Assembly: GCA_003567575.1 (NCBI GenBank) | Contig: PWZG01000462.1 | Span: 1 to 5,683, forward strand | Reading direction: 5' to 3' | DNA: 5,683 nucleotides | DNA from: PVC group bacterium | GTDB lineage: Bacteria; Verrucomicrobiota; Kiritimatiellia; CAIKKV01; PXCX01 | Shown here: positions 1 through 5,629 of the stretch, piece after piece | Layout: each line of letters starts with the position of its first letter | How positions within the stretch are numbered: position 1 is the stretch's first letter | Made by a program: the position numbers and the translations under genes | The notes under the pieces: model-generated | What the model was told of the DNA's origin: nothing | Database searches by the model: none | What the model saw: the letters and a program-made list of their open reading frames with translations, nothing else

Positions 1-561
1 ATGCAGGACATCCAGGGAAATCCAAGGGCTATTGCCATGCAACCCCCGGACGGTCTCGGCCTGATGCGACTCCTTCAGATCGCGGTAAAACCGCGTAACG
101 GCGCCTGCGGCGGACGCGCAGGTTCCCCGGGCCCATGCCGTAAAGAGCGCGTCCGTTTCTTCCTCCGGATTCCACATCAGGTGCGCCAGAGTGAAAAGTT
201 CCGCCGACCAACGGTACCCTGGCCCCATCAGGTTATGGGAGAAACCGCACCATCCGTAGATCCCGCCGATGCCCGCGTTGCGATAGGTTTGCAAGTCCGC
301 CTGCATTTTGGCGGTCAGCGGGGTCAGGGGCGGTTTCCAGCCATAGTATTCGAAAACCGCCGTATTGCCGGGTGCCATCGCGTTTGACCACGATCGCAGC
401 CGCTCGAATTCCGTACGATTGACGGCATGCGTGATCGGATACATATTGGAAAGATAGGCCGCCAGTTCCCGAGCCGCGAATCGGACCACCCGGTCCGCGG
501 CGGGCGACACCCAAAGGGTAACCCGGGCTTGCTTTCGTTCAGCTAGGATAAATGTACGCAT
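1..561 (-). CDS. DUF4838-type protein, internally deleted, 3' end outside the window
   Basis: From ATG 561 the frame is open for 187 codons to the window edge, so the C-terminus is missing here. The ribosome site is weak. Residues 18-40 (VSPAADRVVRFAARELAAYL onward) match the N-terminal GH20b-like helix of the 843-residue neighbour (residues 51-67). From residue 44 the sequence matches the neighbour's residues about 345-468: THAV to TNAV, WSNAM to WSRMG, VFEYYG to VFDLYS, then N-x-MGP to N-FGP, HLMWN to RMLWD, and a shared AA-rich helix. About 275 residues present in the neighbour, including the Cys-rich EPSDGGG-WCECEAC region, are absent between residues 40 and 44. No signal peptide is visible. 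The protein may be a decayed paralogue, or a natural short form. GC is high (37 of 60 bases at 241-300), like the other DUF4838 gene. Confidence 0.72.
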   Translation of the reverse strand, partial: MRTFILAERKQARVTLWVSPAADRVVRFAARELAAYLSNMYPITHAVNRTEFERLRSWSNAMAPGNTAVFEYYGWKPPLTPLTAKMQADLQTYRNAGIGGIYGWCGFSHNLMGPGYRWSAELFTLAHLMWNPEEETDALFTAWARGTCASAAGAVTRFYRDLKESHQAETVRGLHGNSPWISLDVLH

Positions 562-609
562 CTTCAAAGATCACTTGAGAGGAATGGCGCGGAGCGAAGC
601 AACACACTA

Positions 610-789
610 TTACTCGTCGATTGCATCTTGTTGCTCGGCTATTTCAGCGTAAAGTGAGAAGTCTCCTTCATAAGACAGGGCGTAGATCCCTGCTTCGATG
701 AAAGACTCGTATAACGTCTTCTGTATGGATATTTCTCTTAACCATCGAACATGCCGCTTGCAAGAACTATTCGTGAAAACTCGAAACCG
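610..789 (-). other. Start-less open frame after the nuclease gene, possible frameshifted tail or gene remnant
   Basis: On the minus strand one frame is open from 789, after TGA 792-790, to a double stop TAA TAG at 612-607. It has no ATG, GTG or TTG. Its last part reads as plausible protein: LYESFIEAGIYALSYEGDF, then SLYAEIAEQQDAIDE. It overlaps the final 17 codons of the nuclease gene in a different frame. It could be a C-terminal extension of the nuclease lost through a frameshift near 740-760, or the end of a separate deleted gene. The rest of the gap, 562-609, shows nothing I can name. Confidence 0.35.
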
Positions 790-1757
790 TCAACCAAGAC
801 AATGGGCTTCTTCCCAGCTTCTGTCGCCTCCCGCAAAGCCGCCATGGAAAAGTGGCTCGTGGTGACAACCGCCCCACGCGCATTAGGCTGTAAACTGCCG
901 CGAAGCTCGGCCACTTCCTTGCGTCCCACTGTGTGAAGCCACCGCTTCGCCTGAACCTGCAACAACAAGTCGCGTAAGGGCCACATCGTCTTTCCCGCGA
1001 ATGCGTTCGCATCAATTCCACCGTCCTGACTGTACTTCGTTACGTGGACATCACTGAATCCTGACCAAACCAGCATATCTCGAACGAGGTGCTCAAACCG
1101 ATTCGGTGGCAAGATGAGCATTCGCTTCCGGATCTTCTCCAACTCCAGCGGATCCGCTGCCGATTCCGTAGCCGAGGAAACCGATGGAACGGGTTCAATG
1201 ACGATATCGTCATCGACTGAAGGATCGCTCATCTGCTGCTCCGCGAGAATGTCCGCCATCAGTCGTTCATCGGAGTTTGGCGAAACACCATCAAATCCAG
1301 ACAGCACACGGAATTCAAATATCCAAACTGACCGGACACCTCCTCGTACGTCGACTTGTGTTTCCTTGTAGTACCTCATGAAGCTAAGAAGTCCAAGGAA
1401 GCGCCAGCGGCGCGGACCATGCTTCTTGCTTCGCCGGTTTTCAACCAAAAGAAAACCATAGATGGGAAAGCCTCGCTCCGGTTGTTCCAGAAGCCGCCTA
1501 TTTCGACCGCCAAGCGCCTGATCACCCTCTTGACCCGCACCCGTATAGACCAACACATCTCCCTCGACTCTGTCGTGGTAGGGATTCTCCGCCGCTATTC
1601 TTGCAGTGGGAACTGATGTAAGCAGTACAGCGCGCCGTACTTTACCGTCATCATTAGTCTTAAAACGAATGCCCCCAGCATTACCCACGGAAAGGCAGCG
1701 GTAGATTTCTTCGTGAGTATATAGCTCGTTCGGGCAAAAGACGTTCACAATGCTCAT
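738..1757 (-). CDS. SRA-like / Mrr-type restriction endonuclease, probably modification-dependent, 339 aa
   Basis: Residues about 25-155 resemble an SRA (YDG) modified-base-binding domain, with the typical run NPYHDRVEGDVLVYTGAGQ (59-76) followed by GDQALGGRNRRLL. Residues about 156-215 form an acidic, serine-rich linker. Residues about 217-335 are an Mrr-type PD-(D/E)xK nuclease: FEHLVRDML with Glu222, DGGIDA with Asp249, and the QVQAKRW strand with Gln269 and Lys271, then the usual LRG and AVVTTSHFS elements. All expected catalytic positions are present. SRA-nuclease fusions typically cut DNA carrying 5-methylcytosine or related bases, so a type IV-like defence role is likely; the exact target cannot be read from sequence. 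The ATG follows the 94-aa ORF's TGA with no gap, and only a weak ribosome site is seen, which implies translational coupling. The protein ends in SGMFDG, and a protein-like stretch continues beyond it in another frame, so the C-terminus may be altered. Confidence 0.85.
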   Translation of the reverse strand: MSIVNVFCPNELYTHEEIYRCLSVGNAGGIRFKTNDDGKVRRAVLLTSVPTARIAAENPYHDRVEGDVLVYTGAGQEGDQALGGRNRRLLEQPERGFPIYGFLLVENRRSKKHGPRRWRFLGLLSFMRYYKETQVDVRGGVRSVWIFEFRVLSGFDGVSPNSDERLMADILAEQQMSDPSVDDDIVIEPVPSVSSATESAADPLELEKIRKRMLILPPNRFEHLVRDMLVWSGFSDVHVTKYSQDGGIDANAFAGKTMWPLRDLLLQVQAKRWLHTVGRKEVAELRGSLQPNARGAVVTTSHFSMAALREATEAGKKPIVLVDGFEFSRIVLASGMFDG

Positions 1758-2042
1758 TCACTTTGTAAGATTGGTGGATGCCGCTGTTTGTTGCAGACAG
1801 ACATCGGTGTAATCGCCGGCTTCCACGGCCTCGGCAATCGCAAGCATTAGTTTCCGAGTCGCATGGGTAATACACGCGTCTTCAACGCTCTCTTTCATTA
1901 TTTTCTGGAATGCAGCTTCTGTCACGATCATACCGAATTCACCTTCGGCCCAACAATGTGGCGCAAGTATATCACTCCACTGTTGATATTCGGATTCATT
2001 TTCAGAGATGAGGCAAAACGTGCGCGTATGAGAGGTTATCAT
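1758..2042 (-). CDS. Hypothetical protein, 94 aa, between methyltransferase stump and nuclease
   Basis: The family is not recognised. It starts at ATG 2042, overlapping the stump's TGA, with GGAG eight bases upstream. It ends at TGA 1760-1758, directly against the ATG of the nuclease gene. The N-terminal third is polar and aromatic (ENESEYQQWSDILAPHCW). Residues about 40-78 look helical (AFQKIMKESVEDA, then KLMLAIAEAVEAGDYTD). There is no signal peptide, membrane segment or obvious catalytic motif, and it contains none of the missing methyltransferase motifs, so it is not a frameshifted continuation of the stump. The perfect coupling to the nuclease suggests a partner role, such as a small subunit or a control protein, but no helix-turn-helix is evident to me. 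That role is inference from position only. Confidence 0.65.
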   Translation of the reverse strand: MITSHTRTFCLISENESEYQQWSDILAPHCWAEGEFGMIVTEAAFQKIMKESVEDACITHATRKLMLAIAEAVEAGDYTDVCLQQTAASTNLTK

Positions 2043-2209
2043 GCTGCCATCTCCAGTTCACGGTATGGTTCTTCATAATAGTGAATGGTCGAGCAAGCAT
2101 GTTCGTCCCGTTCGATTAGTGCGGAATGGTGCCATCCGCTCTGCTCCAACCCAAGCGCAAGGCCGCCGGCCCCAGTGAATAACTCGATTGATGATCGCCC
2201 GTTCTTCAT
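2039..2209 (-). pseudogene. Truncated C5 cytosine-specific DNA methyltransferase (N-terminal stump)
   Basis: A 56-codon frame starts at ATG 2209, overlapping the vsr stop, and ends at TGA 2041-2039. Residues 8-26 are a clear C5-methyltransferase motif I, IELFTGAGGLALGLEQSGW, the S-adenosylmethionine loop F-x-G-x-G-G. Residues 30-39, ALIERDEHAC, match motif II with its acidic Glu33. After about residue 44 the resemblance ends in a tail, YYEEPYRELEMAA, and a stop. Motif IV with the catalytic PCQ cysteine, motif VI ENV and motifs VIII-X are absent, both here and in the following frames, so no methyltransferase activity is possible from this locus. Full enzymes are usually 300-450 residues. The tail may be the former C-terminus of the same gene joined by an in-frame deletion, or the end of another gene. 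Its stop overlaps the next ATG (ATGA), so the stump could still be translated and couple its neighbours. Confidence 0.85.
2051..2054 (-). promoter_or_regulatory. Shine-Dalgarno site of the 94-aa ORF
   Basis: GGAG lies at 2054-2051 on the minus strand, eight bases before the ATG at 2042, within the last codons of the methyltransferase stump. It supports the start at 2042 and shows that the tail of the stump carries its neighbour's translation signal. Confidence 0.45.
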
Positions 2210-2622
2210 TTTCTCTCCATAAACCGTTTGATCCTTCTCCTAAGAGCCGCTTCCTTGCCGACTTGACACTCCCAGATAACCAGCACGCCCCAGCCGCGTC
2301 CGCGAAGTTCCCGTATAACCTCTGCGTCTCGCGCTTTGTTTCTAGCGAGTTTTGGTTCCCAAAACGAGTGCTTGGTTCTGGGCTGGCGATATTGCCGACA
2401 TCCGTGCTGGTGCCAGAAACATCCATGCACGAATATTACCTTATTCCGGGGGCGAAAGGCAAGATCAGGATTTCCCGGAATATTCCGAGCATGAAGGCGA
2501 TAGCGATAACCCATGCCATGCACAAGCCGTCGGACAATCATTTCCGGCTTGGTGTCGGCATTTCGGATACGGGACATGCGTTCGCTACGCTCCGCCGGAG
2601 TCAGTGGATCGTATCGCACCAT
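2206..2622 (-). CDS. vsr: Very short patch repair (Vsr) mismatch endonuclease
   Basis: Vsr nicks DNA 5' of the T in T:G mismatches that arise when 5-methylcytosine deaminates, starting short-patch repair. With the start at 2622 the protein has 138 residues, normal for the family. It opens with the usual LTPAERSERMSRIRNADTKP segment. The known E. coli residues are all matched at an offset of +2: metal and catalytic Asp53, His66, His71 and Asp99 (E. coli D51, H64, H69, D97), and zinc ligands Cys68, His73, Cys75 and Cys119 (C66, H71, C73, C117). The core is FVHGCFWHQHGC at 64-75. The frame stays open to an ATG at 2685, which would add 21 low-complexity residues; I prefer 2622 because of its AGAGGA site and the family length. 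The stop overlaps the methyltransferase stump start as ATGA. In E. coli vsr follows and overlaps dcm; here it precedes the methyltransferase. The gene looks functional, but its normal partner is destroyed. Confidence 0.93.
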   Translation of the reverse strand: MVRYDPLTPAERSERMSRIRNADTKPEMIVRRLVHGMGYRYRLHARNIPGNPDLAFRPRNKVIFVHGCFWHQHGCRQYRQPRTKHSFWEPKLARNKARDAEVIRELRGRGWGVLVIWECQVGKEAALRRRIKRFMERK

Positions 2623-2631
2623 GTCGTCTTG

Positions 2632-2637
2632 TCCTCT
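2632..2637 (-). promoter_or_regulatory. Shine-Dalgarno site that decides the vsr start
   Basis: AGAGGA lies at 2637-2632 on the minus strand, nine bases before the ATG at 2622. The upstream in-frame ATG at 2685 has only a weak AGGCG-like match. The site therefore favours the shorter Vsr protein. Confidence 0.5.
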
Positions 2638-2662
2638 GGTGGTTGTTGGGCCGTCAGAACCA

Positions 2663-2989
2663 TCAATCCCATTTGTCGAGTTCATCTACGCCTGTGTACA
2701 GATCATACTTTCGCTGGACCAAAAGGCCGAAGAACTTGCCCGTTGTTGCCAAGTATTTGGCTTGATCCAGTACGTCATGTATTGGTTCCTTGAACCGAAC
2801 CCCATGAGTGATCTTACATCTGAGGTCCGTTATACCGCTGAGTTTTGTCTCTTCATACACATAATCTCGCACTACACTGCCAAGGGAGCCTGGTGCAAGT
2901 GCTTGGAGCAATTGCTTGCTCAGAACATCGATCGATTCGCGCTTGAGGTGATCCAAACAAGGGTGATTGACGCGTTTAGGCTTATTCAA
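2663..2989 (-). CDS. Hypothetical protein, 108 aa, TTG start
   Basis: The family is not recognised. The ORF begins with TTG at 2989, because an in-frame TAA lies three codons upstream and no in-frame ATG exists anywhere in it. I see no good ribosome binding site, so the start is weak and the ORF may be the 3' remnant of a longer gene. The protein is mixed alpha/beta and charged. Its C-terminal half, from about residue 49, has regular hydrophobic spacing typical of real protein (for example TTGKFFGLLVQRKYDLYTG). There is no signal peptide or membrane segment. Base composition is much lower in GC than the flanking DUF4838 gene (27 of 60 bases at 2821-2880). It ends 40 bases before the preferred vsr start and is first in the restriction-related block, so it may be a small restriction-associated protein or a broken nuclease, but no catalytic motif is visible. 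Confidence 0.5.
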   Translation of the reverse strand: MNKPKRVNHPCLDHLKRESIDVLSKQLLQALAPGSLGSVVRDYVYEETKLSGITDLRCKITHGVRFKEPIHDVLDQAKYLATTGKFFGLLVQRKYDLYTGVDELDKWD

Positions 2990-3041
2990 GCATGTTTACA
3001 CAAAATAACAAGAAAAATTATGCGGAGATGATGGATGGGAC

Positions 3042-3071
3042 AGGGTGTCGGAAAGAGGGTGTCGAGTGTCG
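3042..3071. repeat. Short direct repeat in the intergenic gap after the DUF4838 gene
   Basis: AGGGTGTCG occurs at 3042-3050 and again at 3056-3064 (14-base period). A shorter copy of its core, GTGTCG, follows at 3066-3071, and GACAC at 3091-3095 is the inverse of part of it. The repeat sits in the 108-base gap (2990-3097) between the DUF4838 stop and the restriction-related block. It could be an operator-like site, a deletion scar or chance. I see no transposon end and no convincing T-tailed terminator hairpin here. Confidence 0.35.
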
Positions 3072-3097
3072 CGATCAGAAAACCCGGAGTGACACGC

Positions 3098-5629
3098 TTA
3101 CTCCATATCCGCCTCCACCACTTCACGCGGCAGCAGGAGTTCCGCCGGCGTGCGCGCCAAGAAGGGCGGCACCGTCAACAAGATGCGACGGCCCCGGTGG
3201 CCGGTGCCGCCCGCCAGTTGCCAGAAACTGCCACACTGACCTTCCGGCACCGGCACGCTGAAAAAGGCGGGGGTATCCAGTTCCCGAAAATTGAAAACCT
3301 GTTCGCCGGCGGCGTTGCGCATGACGCCGCGTGGACTGTCGGTGAACCCGCCGATCACTTCGGTCTGCCGGGGGACATAAAAATAGAGTACCCAATCGCC
3401 GGTCAGCGTGTTGTGTTCATCATGGCTGACCTCCATGGTCCAGATCGTTCCCGCCGGCGGCGTTGCCACGGCCCGATTGGCCGGCGGTTCAATCCTGATC
3501 CGGTGCAGCCCCGGATAGGGACTACGCAGGCTCACGGCATGGGGTTCCTGGTTGGGCTCGATGTGATCGGTCGTATCGACGGGATCGCCCGTGGGTTCGC
3601 GGTCGGAGTATAAATCGATCCGGATGTTGGACACCAAGTGCGGGTAGGAAACCCCGTAGCCGCCGGTCACCTCGAAGTCGACCGGGCCGGGTGCTTCCAG
3701 CCAGGTATAAAAATATAGACGCCCGCGCGGAATGTCGCCAAAGTTGCCGGGATCGACCGTCGACGGCTGCAAAGGCGCGGACGGCACCAGATCGCGGCTG
3801 AAAGGTACGCTTTCAAAATCGACTTCCGCGACCTGGTGCAATTCGATCCCTTCATTGATAAAGGCTTCGATATCCGCGGCGCTGTAGACGGTATCGTCGC
3901 GCACGCTTTGCGGCGGGGGATTGGTCACGCCGCGCACGCGGTTGCGGGCCGCCAAATCCATGATGGGCCGCGTATGCACCATGTGGGTGTCACGGATGCG
4001 CCAGGCATGCCGTAAGGTTTCCTCGAACAATGCCTGTTTGGTATCGTCGCGCGCCTGCGACATGCGTGCGTACAAATCGCCGTAGCGGGTGTAGAGCGCC
4101 AAATGGTCGATGCGCGCCCGGACGGCATCGTCATCGGCCAGCTCGCGGGCCGCCGCGAGCGCCCGGTACATGCGCGCGAACATATCCTCGCGGATCAGCG
4201 GGCGGCGATCGGTCGGCTTCAGGATGTAGGCTTGTTCAAACCAGTCGCGCATGGCCGTGGCGGCGGATCCGAATGATTTCCTCATAAAATCATCGATCAA
4301 TTCATTGACCCGATCGGCTTCACTGACATCCCAGAGCATCCGGCCGGCCAGAACCATACCCAGTCCGCTGGGACCGAAATTATCGCTGTGAGCGAGGCTC
4401 ATGTAGCGGGCGCCGGTGCGATGATAGCGGGTCAGCGACTCGACAATCGCGGGAATATCCGACCCTTTCTGCCGTGCCGGTTGTGACTGGTCCCACATGT
4501 GAACGCTGTAGAGATCGAACACGCCCATGTTGGCGCCCATTCTGCTCCAGCCTTCGATGATTTCCTGATGCGTATATCCGAAACGCACCGCGTTCGTGGC
4601 GGCACGTACAATGACGCGGGGATGGACCCTGACAGAGGGTGGCGGCGAGTGCAAATGATAGGCCAGCAGGCCGACATATTTATCCCCCAGACCGAGCGCA
4701 TTAATCGCCTCGGCCACGGAGTTGGCCAGAATCACCACTTGGTCGGTGATGCTGCCCATGGCGTCGCAGGCCTCGCATTCACACCAGCCGCCGCCATCGC
4801 TGGGTTCCATGGAGATGGATTCCAATTCCGGATTTTCGCGTATTTGCCGGACGGCATCCGCCACCACCAAGTCACGCAATCCGGGGTTTGAGATACAGAA
4901 CTTATTGCCCCGGCGCTCGCCGTTGACGAGCGCCAGGTACTCGGGATGAGCATCGAAGGCCTCGCGGTTGCGCCGGATAATCGCCTGATAGACATGGCTG
5001 GTGCGCAGGGAAACCGGGGACACCCAGCGATTGCGGGCCAGCCATTGCCGGTGACGCTGACGGTTCGGTCCCAGCATGCCGTGCCCTACCCCTTGGTTAC
5101 GTTGATAAAAGTCCGGTTGTTCCAAGGTATCCAACGCCACGACGGGAGACGGGACGAAGGGCACCACTTCCCAGGTTTCACCCGGAAAGAACTGTCGGTG
5201 ACCCAGCCGGTAGAGAAAGTCCCAGACGGCATGTTCGACGGCCAGTTCCGTCGCCCCCAGCAAATAGACGCCAGCGGGATGCGAACGCAACAGGTAGTCG
5301 TCCCGCCGCAACATTTCATCGGGCTCGAACACAATATCCGACGCCAATTCCGGAAATTCGGTGGCCAGCCCCACGACCAGACCCCGCGCACCGTCTTCTC
5401 CCTCGCTGACCGCAAAGGCGGCACCGCTGATGCGCTCGAGGTAGGTGGCCAATTCGGCGGCAGCGGCGCGCACGCGGGCGCCGGCATCCGGATGGCAGAC
5501 GACCGGAAACCGAGCCTCGCCTGCCTCCACCAGGGAGACCGCCACCGGGTCGGCGTTGACGGTTCCCGCGATCAAACCCGGCACGAGACCGAGAAACCGG
5601 ATTTTCGACAGAAGGTTACGGATATTCAT
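3098..5629 (-). CDS. Secreted DUF4838 domain protein (GH20b-like N-terminus), 843 aa
   Basis: A signal peptide is visible: basic residues at 4-11, a hydrophobic core at about 12-24 and likely cleavage after VNA at 26. Residues about 28-145 look like the small alpha/beta domain that precedes the catalytic barrel in GH20 enzymes (helix at about 51-67, ARVRAAAAELATYLERI). Residues about 170-470 carry DUF4838 hallmarks: the motif EPSDGGGWCECEACDAMG with Cys283, Cys285 and Cys288, then HSDNFGPSGLG and a following RMLWD. Residues about 600-843 form a long C-terminal part rich in predicted beta strands, possibly a substrate-binding module; I do not recognise it. The family is associated with polysaccharide breakdown gene clusters, but its reaction is not established and I cannot name a catalytic residue. 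The gene overlaps its upstream neighbour by ATGA. It appears intact and is GC-rich (39 of 60 bases counted by hand at 5041-5100). No clear hairpin terminator follows the TAA stop. Confidence 0.88.
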   Translation of the reverse strand: MNIRNLLSKIRFLGLVPGLIAGTVNADPVAVSLVEAGEARFPVVCHPDAGARVRAAAAELATYLERISGAAFAVSEGEDGARGLVVGLATEFPELASDIVFEPDEMLRRDDYLLRSHPAGVYLLGATELAVEHAVWDFLYRLGHRQFFPGETWEVVPFVPSPVVALDTLEQPDFYQRNQGVGHGMLGPNRQRHRQWLARNRWVSPVSLRTSHVYQAIIRRNREAFDAHPEYLALVNGERRGNKFCISNPGLRDLVVADAVRQIRENPELESISMEPSDGGGWCECEACDAMGSITDQVVILANSVAEAINALGLGDKYVGLLAYHLHSPPPSVRVHPRVIVRAATNAVRFGYTHQEIIEGWSRMGANMGVFDLYSVHMWDQSQPARQKGSDIPAIVESLTRYHRTGARYMSLAHSDNFGPSGLGMVLAGRMLWDVSEADRVNELIDDFMRKSFGSAATAMRDWFEQAYILKPTDRRPLIREDMFARMYRALAAARELADDDAVRARIDHLALYTRYGDLYARMSQARDDTKQALFEETLRHAWRIRDTHMVHTRPIMDLAARNRVRGVTNPPPQSVRDDTVYSAADIEAFINEGIELHQVAEVDFESVPFSRDLVPSAPLQPSTVDPGNFGDIPRGRLYFYTWLEAPGPVDFEVTGGYGVSYPHLVSNIRIDLYSDREPTGDPVDTTDHIEPNQEPHAVSLRSPYPGLHRIRIEPPANRAVATPPAGTIWTMEVSHDEHNTLTGDWVLYFYVPRQTEVIGGFTDSPRGVMRNAAGEQVFNFRELDTPAFFSVPVPEGQCGSFWQLAGGTGHRGRRILLTVPPFLARTPAELLLPREVVEADME

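Noticed and set aside
29..514. Minus-strand frames at 29-211 and 233-514, and a plus-strand frame at 1-387
   Set aside because: The true frame is the one running from 561 to the window edge, which aligns with the DUF4838 neighbour. The others are its shadows.
1758..2209. Possibility that the methyltransferase stump and the 94-aa ORF are one frameshifted methyltransferase
   Set aside because: The 94-aa ORF has no PCQ, ENV or later motifs, is far too short, and has its own Shine-Dalgarno site and start.
2188..2793. Plus-strand open frames of 201, 137 and 172 codons across 2188-3031
   Set aside because: They are antisense to vsr and the 108-aa ORF, resemble no family, and vsr on the minus strand has full catalytic conservation.
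3017..3022. CATAAT as a -10 promoter box for the restriction block
   Set aside because: It matches five of six consensus bases, but no -35-like hexamer lies at 16-18 bases upstream, so the support is too weak to list.
3066..3095. GTGTC...GACAC hairpin as terminator of the 843-residue gene
   Set aside because: The stem has only five pairs with a 20-base loop, and no T-run follows.
3035..3613. Plus-strand frame of 192 codons
   Set aside because: It lies mostly opposite the C-terminal part of the DUF4838 gene and has arginine-rich, low-information content.
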